The notes below the pieces were generated by a model. The model ran no database searches. It saw only the letters and a list, made by a program, of their open reading frames with translations, and had not been told where the DNA came from. A stretch of 64,000 nucleotides of DNA, taken from NCBI RefSeq assembly GCF_037975245.1, contig NC_092580.1, positions 28,049,501 through 28,113,500 of the forward strand, read 5' to 3'. The stretch is from Apostichopus japonicus. Lineage: Eukaryota > Echinodermata > Holothuroidea > Aspidochirotida > Stichopodidae. Shown piece by piece: positions 40,501 through 52,500 of the stretch (positions are counted from its first letter, which is position 1; each line of letters begins with the position of its first letter). Position numbers and translations under genes: made by a program.

Positions 40501-43500
40501 TACTATACTATGCTATATACTATGCAGTAGTATACTATACTGTACAATAATATACTATATACTACAGTGGTGGCGGAACCGGGGGGGCTTGGGGGGCTCA
40601 GTCCCCCCAATGAAAAAGTTGAGGGGGCAAATGCATGATAAGCCCCCCCCCCAATATTTACCAAGGCTCAGAAACGTGCATCTGCCCATTTTTCAATGCA
40701 TACTTGTCGATCTGTCCGATGCACACGTATACTATATAGGTGTAATAATTTGAGCAATTGCTGGGGGACCTCGGCCCGTCCCCTGGCTATAGACCATTGT
40801 CACCCCAACCGCGTCTTCACGCCCCATGAATAGTGGAAGCAGTGAGTGTGAGTACCGGTAAGCGTAACACAACTTCGTCTTAGGCTAATGACTTGCCTCA
40901 TTTCAGCCAGTTCTCCAACATCCCCTTACATAGTGGCGGAGCGTCCATATATACAGTCAGGGGCGGATGCCCCCCCCCCTCCTGACGGACTCAAATGGAC
41001 TCCTGGCGCCCTTTTCACTACATTTTACTTATTCGCGGTTATTGACTATTTTATTGCGCTCTCATATACCTATTGACATTTGTCATATTCTGTTGGTGTA
41101 ATTTCCCGACAAAATGGCGACAACACCTATTTATTCTCCGTTTATCTGCAAATTCGCAAGGCCCGGAAAGGGTCATTTCCTGCAATCTAGGGAGTACCTT
41201 TACTCAAAAATTTTCTGTACGCTCCGCGCCAACCTGTGATGGCGCTCCGCTCTGATAGTGTCGAAAGCGCCCCTACAGACCATTCTTGCCCCCCCCTGAC
41301 CAATACCCCTAGCTCCGCCACTGCCCTTACTACACTCAAAAACGTCTTTGCGAGTACACTATGAGTAATAGCTACTCTCTTAAAACACCATCGAATATAC
41401 AAATTACTATGTTTTTACAAACTTTTACGTGCAATCTGAGAAATTGCAGGCTTGAGACCCATATTTTAGGGCTGGGTATTCGCAGCATAAAACACTCGGG
41501 AAGTGCCGTTTCCGGCCATCACAATGTAAGCAGTTTGTCTGTATGGATAGCCATAAACAATGACCATTGCCAGAGTAATCCGTGGCTACGATGCGGTGGG
41601 TAAAGGTAGATGGCATTTAGAACATTGGAAGTAAGCATCAAGGGAGGTTATGAGTAAGTCCTTGCTAGCCAAAATATGTCTGTTTATTTATCCAGGAACT
41701 TTGTTCTTTTTACTATTCTGAAAATTCTTTTCAATGTCTGGAAGCTTCCTCCGCTTACCAAGCCCCCCCCCCCCCCAACTCCATCTAGATGATATGTAAG
41801 CAAACAAACAATGTGTGTAAGTTTCTGATATCAAAGGAATTAAGTTTTGAAGGTCAATTTCTGTCTCTACATTGATGAATAATCTATATCATTTTTCCTT
41901 TCTTCTTCCCTCTTCTTTTCTCCCTCTTCTTTCTCCTCCATCCTCTCCTCGTGAATCCTCCTCATTTCCGACGCAGATTCAAACTGCGACAGGGATTCCG
42001 GCTGGATAGCCGCGGGTAACCACATTCACAGCGGTGAGAACTATGCAGACGACGTCTATCTAATCTTGACCCTGGACGTGACCGAGTTTCAAGTGGGAGG
42101 CAGCTATTTTGAGGGACAAGACACGGTCGTGGCAGAGATCACATTTGCCTTCGACATGGATTGCCACCAAGATTGCTCCCTGTACTTTCTGGAAGAGTTG
42201 GAAACCTCCTCACCTCAATTTCTTGCGACTTGGACAGGCAAAACGAACCAGACAACAATCTTCACGTGAGGACCCTCTTCAATTTGTTACCCTTGCCTTT
42301 TGACAAGTGGATTACCCTGTTTTTTCTTTTCATTTTCCAAGAATTCTGATGCAACGCATTTTTATTATGTTGATTGGAAAGACAGCTCTATTGTTGTAAA
42401 AAGTTTGCATTTATGAAGGAAACATTGCCCCATAATACTTGAGTGAATCATTATAGCCATTAGTTTTGGCTTGCCAATATTTTGCTAGCAATTTGCAAAA
42501 TGATTCTTCTGGCGATGAATAGAGGGCAAAATACAGTTTTATGTTGTCATGGTTCCCCTTACATTTAAGGAAAGGGTGATGGTATTTTGGTCCTTTGGCA
42601 AGTGGTTCCTTTTTTTAAATGCTGTTTAAATGCTGTTTAAATGCTGTTTAATGTAAAAAAATTCTGGAAAATTGGGTTTTTCCTTTAAGGAAGGAGGTCA
42701 TTGTGGTCAAGGCAGTGGACTGGTGATCTAGGGATTACAGGTTCAAGCCCTGGCCAGATCATTGCGTTGTGTCCTTGGGCAAGGCACTTTATCTCCATTG
42801 CCTCTCTTCACCCAGGTGTATAAATATGGGGACTTGCGAGGTAACTTGTAAATATAGTTGCATGCGCCGGTTTGTGGCTGCACCCTTTTGGAAGTCCCCT
42901 GGTGGACACGTGGTTGTGGTGCACTGTGGTGCCCCAGGAGAGATTGATTGAATTGCGCACACTTTGGTGTGTAGGTGTGACAAGTTACCAATGACCAAGG
43001 CTAAGTTGTCAAAGCGCTACGATCTCGATGTAGCATCGCTATATAATTGTCTAATATGTATGTTTGTATGTACGTATGTAAGTAGATATCTTGTGGAACT
43101 ATAAATGCATGGTGCAATTTATATCTGAAATAGGAAACAGGCATACCAAGACCCACCACTTTATTAGTGGACTGACCTTTAAACTTTTGTCTTCTTCTTT
43201 TTTTCTTTCCATTGTTGTTCTTACTCATTAGTCATAAAATTTCAACAACAACCCCTCGAACATTCACTTGGGCTTTTGAGAAGAAGGATCCAAAAACGGT
43301 TCTGGACCCAAGTGTAGATCTTAGACATGACGTGTGAGTATTAATCTTCATTCTTATACTGTGGTGACATATTCCGGTATTGTTCATAACCGCAATATTA
43401 TACGCCTCATTATTGTACTGCGGTATGTTGAAGTATTGTTGTTATATGTGTGAGTATTAATCTTCATTCTTATACTGTGATGACATATTCAGTTATTGTT

Positions 43501-46500
43501 CATAACCGCAATATTATACTCCTCTTGACACTGTGGTACTCCGATTAGATGTATTTAACCTCTCCCAAATACTGGGGTACTTTAAAGTATTTGCAGTCGA
43601 TTTGTAAATAGTAATAATGTGGTACATTAGTCATAGATGGCTATGTACTAATCATACATTTAGGTGTTGTCCTTAGACATAACATATACGCAATATTCCA
43701 CAGAGGTAGTGTGATTCGTAAAAGTATTGATCTCCATTCTAAAATGTCAGCATCAATACTTTCCTATACTTTGATTGATTCGTGCAATCATCTCAAAGGA
43801 GTCAGTGTTCTTAATGTTCCTCTGACCGATAATGTAAGTTAGACTCACTGAACAAATAACATGACTCTGAATGATAAAACAGCAATCAAGTATAAAATCT
43901 ACCAAATCTCTTGATCTGAACCTTATAAATCATTGTAAAGTTTTCTGGAGTTCAACAAGAATTTTTTTTCCTTTTTTTTCTTTTACAATAGGGCTAAAAT
44001 TTACAACATCACAGTGACTAATGTGAAGAATGGTGGTGCTTCCTATTGTGAGGCTTGCCCTGAAGGAAGGAATAAAGAGTGAGTATACTTAAAGTATAGG
44101 AAGGGAGAGTATGATTAGGGCTGGTGAACAGAAAGTATGAATGTAAGTATTAATAAGACCATGGACATCATATGCAAAGTAACAGTATGGATAGTAGTAC
44201 TTATGAAGTATGAATAGAAAAATGACTGGAGATATGCATAGAAGTATGAATGGAAGTTTGAAATTTAGGTAACAGGAGTATTAATGGGAGCCTGAAAGTA
44301 TTGATGATAGGTATGTACAGATCGTTGAAAATCCTCACATTGTTTTTCAGTTGCATTCTTCCATTCTTCTACAATGTTGCCCCATCACTAGGCACTAACT
44401 TAAACTGGTGTTGACAATTAAAGTAATAAAAAAAAAACACCCAAAATTCAATTGACTGAATGATTTGATACTCTATAACATTAATATTTTCTTCAGTTTA
44501 TACAGCAACTGTTCTCTGAACTTATTTCACTGCTTGCAATGTTTGTGACTCTATAACTTACCTGTTATCTTTTGATGTCGCCTCACAATCCTTTCTAGTA
44601 CAATGTCACCCATCGATCATTTGCAATATTTACAGGTGTATCTCTTGCTCAGCGGGGATGTACTACAGCAACGACACCAAGACCTGTAAACCTTGTGCAC
44701 TCAGTAAGCATAACACCATTCTTTCTGATAACAAAGCCAGGAAAATAAAGGTGTTTTTATTCTGTTTTTCTTGTATAGTTGAACAAGCGTTTTAATTACT
44801 GTTTTGGCATTTGGGTCTAAATGAGAAGTAAACTCAATCTATCAGTTGAGAAATGAATGGTTTTGTTTGTAGACTTCAGTGAAATGCATGACACATCTCC
44901 ATTCACTTGTAGTTCAGTTGGAAGAGGGGCTTAGACAGAGGCTGAAGAAATTGTGGGGAGGGGGGTGGTGGACATTGCCAGTAGTGTCAAAATGGGAAAA
45001 TAATATGATGCGGTGAACATATTGGAGGTGGGAGGTCATGACTAAATAAAACAATGGGATGATAGGTTATAAGCTGCTTGTCTCTCATTACATTTCAGTC
45101 TGGGTGTTTTTCCATTAAACTACCTACATTGACTATTCTGTGTTTGTTTTCATTTGTAGATCACTATTTGTCACCAAGTAACGACCATTGCATTCCCTGT
45201 GGTCCCGGGCTGAAGAACGTCCAACAGAAAGTCTGCTACAGTGACTGTTCCTTTAGCCTGGATAAGGTGGATTATAATCTCTCTGCTCTTAAAGGGTAGG
45301 TGAATCAGGTTTTGCAGATGGATGTGACACCTCTAAGTCAAGTTATTTTGCATTTAGCATTCCCTCCCAACTCCCGAGATAACACCAAGGTAAATAGATA
45401 GTTGCAAGTACTAACTCCCGACCCTGAGACAACGCCAAACCAAGTTAAAGCACAACATTTATTTTCTTTCCTGAGTGGGAAGTCGTCGATAACTATTTTA
45501 CAGCCATTCATAGATGTACATGTTTCGGGGGTTTTTTCATTGAATCGGACAAGTTAGAATTAGGCCTGTTGGATGTATTGTTTAGCTGCCTGGCAGGAAC
45601 TTTCTGATCGTCCAGAAGAATATTAGCCTCCATGAATATCCTTCTTTTGCATCATATTTGTCACTATTAATTTTAGAAGGAAAATACTCGCTAAGAAAAG
45701 TGTGATTAGATTTCTTAATTTTTGTTTTTTGTTTTTTTTGGTCTTGCTAATTTAAGTTTCTTCCATATTAATTGTCTCAGTATAAGTCTTTCTCCTATCT
45801 TTGTTTCAGCTTTCATACTTTGGATACCAGCTCCAGTTTCACAGAGGCGGGTAACAGATTCTTCAAGCGTTACAACATCTCTCTTTGTGGGACAGAGGGC
45901 AGCCTCGATACCAAGTGCAGAGCCAGCAAAATGTCGTCTATGGTAAGCGATAGTTTGCAGCGTTGCGATGCCCGTACTGAGCATTCGGTGGGTGCCGTGA
46001 CACTTGCAAATTACAAAATTCATAAGTTAATTACATTTTTATGTATGGTACAGTAATTACAATTTTGTCGTTTTCTGTGTTTTGCGGCATCCCAAATTCG
46101 GTAATTATCACCTCCATAGCACGAGGGAAATATCCCAAAACGTTTCCACCAATTTTTGAAAAAAAAATGTTTATCTATGATCGCAAATGTTTTCGAAATT
46201 ATCGTCTCCATCTCGTGATAAGAGATGACAGATCTAACAAACATAATTGTAATTCTTTTCTTCTGTATCTTTCTTCTCAAGGACGAGACGGAGCTCGAAA
46301 TCAGTTCCTTGATCTGCCGCACCACCATACTCCCCAGCAGCAAAGAAAATGAGATATCCACACAAGTCATGAGGTATCATGTCAATTTTTCAATCAATAT
46401 TTGCCCTTTTCTATATTAATTCTCATTAACATAAATGCATTTCCCCTTCCCCACCCGAACCCCACATATTTATGAAAACTAATCTGCTATTGCTTGATTT

Positions 46501-49500
46501 ATTTGTAAATACTGATACATTCGTCCCCCTCAAATATTATATTCCCGCACTTTCACAAATCCCCTTCCCATCATATATTCTCTTCCCCGCTCTCACCATC
46601 CCCTTTCCATTATATATTCTCTTCCCCGCACTCCCACCATCCCCTTCCCATTATATGTTCTATTCCCCCACTCCCACCATCCCCTTCCCATTTTCCCCCC
46701 AGCACTCCCACCATCCCCCTCCGATTATATATCCTCTTCCCCGCACTCCCACCATCCCATTCCCATGATATATATTTTCTTCCCCGCACTCCCACCATCC
46801 CCTTCCCATTATATATTCTATTCCCCGCACTCCCACCATCCCCTTCCCATTATATATTCTCGTCCCAGCACTCCCACCATCCCCTTCCCATTATATATTC
46901 TCTTCCCCGCACTCCCACCATCCCCTTCCCATTATATATTCTCGTCCCCGCACTCCCACCATCCCCTTCCCATTATATCTTCTCTTCCCCGCACTCCCAC
47001 CATCCCCTTCTCATTATATATTCTCTTCCCCGCACTCCCACCATCCCCTTCCCATTATATATTCTCTTCCCCGCACTTCCACCATCCCCTTCCCATTATA
47101 TATTCTCTTCCCCGCACTCCCACCATCCCCTTCCCATTATATATTCTCTTCCCCGCACTCCCACCATCCCATTCCCATTATATATTCTATTCCCCGCATT
47201 CCCACCATCCCCTTCCCATTATATATTCTATTCCCCGCACTCCCACCATCCCCTCCCCATTATATATTCTCTTCCCCGCACTCCCACCATCCCCTTCCCA
47301 TTATAATTCTCTTCCCCGCATTCCCACGATCCCATTCCCATTATATATTCTATTCCCCGCATTCCCACCATCCCCTTCCCATTATATATTCTCTTCCCCG
47401 CACTCCCACCATCCCCTTCCCATTATATATTCTCTTCCCCGCACTCCCACCATCCCCTTCCCATTATATTTCTCTTCCCCGCATTCCCACGATCCCCTTC
47501 CCATTATATATTCTCTTCCCACACTCCCACCATCCCCTTCCTATTATATATTCTATTCCCCGCACTCCCACCATCCCCATCCCATTATATATTTTGGTTT
47601 GGCTTCATAGTCCGTTTATCTGTTTTGACGTGTGTCCTCTCTTCCCCGCACTTGATCTCCTCTCAGCATCGGTGACGTTCTCCTCGGCATCACTCACGAA
47701 AACAAACTGGGATCGCTCAAGGTTAACATGACCAAGCCAAGGACCGATGGATTAAATGTTAAAGATATCAAGTTTTTCTATCGTTCTGCTCAGTGAGTAT
47801 TGTTAACACGTATTGTTCTTCCCAAGTCATATTAAACAAATACCACTAGCGCCATTATTACAAGATCTGGAATTTGCAGGACTGACTAGCCTTAAGTTAT
47901 TGCTGTAAATAAACCAACACACATGACATCTTTTCGTGTTTTTTTTCTTTTTAGGTTGGGGTGGGGGTGATGGGCTTATATTCTTCAAGAAACCACACTG
48001 TTGAGTCAGTCTTAAACATCAAACTTTCAAAATGTATTGTGCAAAAAAAAATTGATGCTAGAACCTTCCCCAAAGTCTTGTCATTACACCCGTGTACAAT
48101 AACCCTGACCAATTCACTGTTCAAAATGTCAGCAATATATGTATCTAAAAGCAAATGTGTTTGAACAAGTGATGACAGGTTTGTTTTTTTTTGACACTTT
48201 TGTGACTCATTTGTCATCTTTGCCTGCAGTACCACTTCAGGGTGCAAAGAAGGTCGCTCAACGATCATCACGCTAAGGTGCGATCCCAACGCCAAAGGAA
48301 ACGGCACCATAGAGTTCATACCGGAGTGTCGAGACGGAACCTGCGACGGTTGCAACTTCCTCATCTTGTGGACCACAGAGTCCGCCTGCCCATCGTGTGG
48401 GAAAAACGACTACACAGAAATAAAAGGCGAATGCAAAGATGAAACACAGAAGCTTCACTATGTCTGGAGAGAACACAAGTGAGTTGGGTGTTGTGTTGTT
48501 TCTAAGCTTCCTTACATGCCAAGATTTCAAAACGTTAAGTAACAAATACATACGGATTAAGACTACTGGGGCGATAAGTTGATGCAAAGTGGGTTGGAAG
48601 AACTGCCTTTTGAAAATCATCAAAACTGAAACTAACTAGTCATCCCACCCCATCCCCTCCCCCTCCCCCCTCTCCCCCCCACCTCTCTCTCCATAAAATA
48701 GTGAATTCTCCTTTCGTGGTTCTAAGTCCCTAAGTACTTCATTTGTGCCAACTCTGCTCCTTCTCATTGTGTGAGAACATTTATTGAACTGCAAAATAAC
48801 TTAGGCAAAATAACATTTGTGGTTGTGGGGGGAGGGAGGGTGAAGGGAGCAGGAATGTGCCTGTCATTGGCCTCTCTTAGTTTAGTGTGTGTTTGGATTG
48901 CTGCCACTATTAACAAATATTGATTTCTTTCAGAATATGTGTTGGGGGATCTTCACTCCCAAAGAACAAAGAGCAAGCATGCGAGATGCCCAAATGGTAC
49001 CGACAGATGCCCTGGTATGCCCAATGGTCAATCGCTGGTATGGTTACCATGGCGATCCTCATGGCTGTGCTGATCATGTTCTTCTGGAAGAGAAACAGGA
49101 AGTAAGTATCTTTCAGGATGGATTCTCCAAGACATGAACAATTTCAAACATTTAAACCGGCCACAAAGGTTACCGTTACACATAATACATCTTATTTCTA
49201 TACCCCGAATCCTTTAAAGGGAAACGGCGGACATGGGATAGAGGTACACTTCATGATCTCATTATCAACTCAGGAACAACCCTTTGAGGGGGGAAACAGT
49301 CCATAGGGGTGAATAGAATTACACATTTATGCAACTTATTCACAACTCTAAAGCTCACCTAGGGTATCCCTACCTCCATAGGGGCCACCTGTACTATAAA
49401 GAAGGTTAGGTAACGAGACAAGGTTGGGGATGGGACCAGACAAGGTTGGGGATGGGACCAGACAAGGTTGGGGATGGGATGGTCAAATATATATAATCTC

Positions 49501-52500
49501 TAAGTCTCTCAACATTGTCAATGGTTCCGATAAAATGTGAACTTCTTCGGGAAGAGTTAACAGATCGTAAAAAAGATAAAAAATTATATAACAACAGATC
49601 TATATAGGTCATCAAATAGTGACAGGTTGGTCATGTTTGGCCGACGTAAAATTAAAAGTAACATTTGGTCTAGCAACTTCCAAACATTCGATTACACATC
49701 ATTGTTAAATTCCTGTTACAGACTTAAAGCTGTTCCAAAATATAAACATTTGTCGAGCAGACAAACAGGGTCAGCCTTGTCAATGTTAAGCATGTTCAAT
49801 GAAACTGGTGCTATGAACTAACAGTAGAGTACCTTGTCTAGTGATTATATACATCAAGGTGTAAATTTGAACTGTGCATATTGTTTCATAATGTGGATGT
49901 AATTTTAAGTCTAGACACAGCAGTAGTAGGAATGGTCTCCCCTTTCTGACACTTTATTTTCTCCATTTTTTGTCCAACAGACTTGAATACAAATACGAGA
50001 AGTTAATTGCTTCAGCCAACGGGGAGCTCCCTGCAGCCGAGACCTGCGCCCTCTCGGAAGGAGAAGAGGAAGATGACGTAGTGTTTCAAGATAGGAAAGG
50101 AAAAGGGAAAAAATTCTTCAATAAATTTATCTTCAAAAATGGATCGGGTGAAAAGGTACAATTTTTTTGCTTTGATATGGTTTTTTTCATATATATGTTT
50201 TTTTCGTTTGAAAGTTCTCTATTTTTGTACTTCTGAATCTCTTAAATGTTTGGTGTCAAATTTTAAGCTACATGCGTTGATACTTTTCGCCAGCAGGGAC
50301 TCATGGCATGAGATACACACCCCGATTATCCACACACTCGCTAGGAAATATCTATAGGATATGTTCTTATTTGTGTAGGATATATGAGCCAGACAGTGTG
50401 GTTCACAGATATATCCTTACAGTTATGCCCCACTGTGAAAATATGGTGTGAGAAACATCCAGTTGGGACAATTATTTTTCTATACTGTACTATCATGTCC
50501 AGCTTCAGAGCACTCGTATTGTCAGTACGAGCAGTACGAATATCATGTTTCTATCAGATCAAGGTTAGGAAATGTTTGTACTGTCAGTACCAGTGCTTTG
50601 AGAGCATGATATTGGAGTACAGTTTAGAGAGGTATTAGCATTAGAAAAATTGTCCCAACTGGCTGTGAGAAACACTTTAGCAATGAATATTCATGTAAAT
50701 GCTAATTGATTTCTAAATTCCAGAGGAGAAGAGGATTACATTATTTATATTATATCAATACATTTGATATGATATGTTTCAAGGTTAATTATGCAAAAGT
50801 TATCTGACAAGACCACCACTCTTTTTAGTACTAGATACATAAATATTGTAGTGCTTGGATTGGCCAAAAAATTTTTTTTTAAACTTGTTGATGTTTGATG
50901 GAGCAAAATATCCAATCATTATTTATGTTCTGCACCATCCAAGTCAAAAAATCACTCTTTTGGTTATCATCATAGAATGATACAGTATCTTAGCACATTA
51001 ATGTGATTCAATGTTAACATTCTTTTTCTGTTGGATTAACTGTAGTAACCTACTGTTAATGTTATTGATAGGGACGATAGTACTATTATATCCACCATTA
51101 ACACGGAAGCACATCATTATATATTCATGTTGCTTCCACTTTTTTAATTGAAAGAAAATTTGAATTATAAAGAAGATTGACACTATTTCAGATTTAACTT
51201 TTAAGTTTCAGTTTAATTAATTAATTACTTAATTAATCAGATTAATTAATTAACAAATTAATTTCAGATTTAACTAAATTTACCAGACTGTTTTGGGGTG
51301 GGGAAATTATGGAATGACCTTGTATCAAAGACCTACCTCACATTGGCCACCAGAGGGGGGGGTCTTGATCAACAAGTTCCTATTGTTTCAGATTTCATTT
51401 CTCTGGTGAATCTTCTGAACCATTTACTTCTACAAAGAGAGAAAAACAAGCAACCTCCAACCTTAGAGGAGTTGTTGTAATCAATGTTTCTTGCGCCCTT
51501 CTCACACTCATAACAATTTTTTTTTGGTCATGTTTTTATGTTCTCGTTTCATGCCTTCAGGAGTTACTCAATGCGTCAGGCCATATGTCAATGCAGTAAG
51601 GGTTTTAACTCTTTATTTGCATGACAGTACCGTTTTTGGGGGGTTCAGCAAGCCTCCACTACAAAGTTCTGCATGCATTCAAAGGATACTCATTTTACTC
51701 GCTTTATTATTTGACATCACACAACTTAAAAGAGTTCACCAAGGCTTTGGTAAAGAGGTGTTGGTGGACCGGTCAACCAATAGGCGGTCATACCGTGGTG
51801 GTAAAAATCTTGCCCTCTGCGATACACTGCCAACTTTTAACGTTTGTACCAACTTTAACCCCATTTAATTGGTCATGTAACAGGCAATGCTATTGGCAGT
51901 TCTATCATACACTTGTTTACCATTTGGGTCACACTGCAATAATAATAATAATAACAATAACCTAGGCATGACCTAACACACTGTAGGTGCAAGCCTATGC
52001 AACAAACTCTAGCAGACAGACTAAATGACAATTTGAATATACCTTTTGAGACTAAAAATACCATGAAGAGAATTCCAGCCACTAGCCACCCGATTCCCTC
52101 AATCACAACTAACTGATATACTCTGTTTATATCTTCATGTAATCAATTAAACAAGTCACACATGTGCAAATAATGCTTGTTTTTTTCTTGCATGATGTGT
52201 TTTTTTTGGAGGGGGGGGTTTGCACCAACTTATATGGTTGTAAGTTGTTTTTTAGATTTTTGCATTAAATGTACTGATTAACATACATTTTAAACCAATA
52301 ACACATGTAATTTGTGAGGCATGTAAGTGTGAATGCTCTTGTCTCTCCATCCCCTTTCTGCCTCCTATCCTTCCCTCCCTCCCTCCCTCCCCCCCACCCC
52401 CCCCCCACACACACACATAAAGTTCTTAGTTCTTCCTGGATCACCTTGCTCTACAATTCCAACCTGATTATCTCTTTTAATGCCCTGCTTGTGTCTTTGT

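Larger units (their letters stand above)
40216..41976 (+). other. ELAPOR-like intron 10, rich in mobile-element debris
   Basis: A TATAC-type array (40322-40565) is followed by a CAGTGG-end fragment with G and C runs (40566-40660), a full MITE (40931-41323) and a fragment of another element (about 41450-41521). No exon is seen between 40215 and 41977. Confidence 0.6.

Noticed and set aside
46765-47610. 281-residue open frame rich in Pro, His and Ser
   Set aside because: It is a read-through of the 41-bp pyrimidine minisatellite in an ELAPOR intron. The unit has no stop in this strand, and the period of three units explains the peptide repeat.
51298-51480. 60-residue frame ending in a Leu-rich segment
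   Set aside because: No known homology, no fitting splice sites in phase with ELAPOR exons 21 and 22, and the gene model is complete without it.
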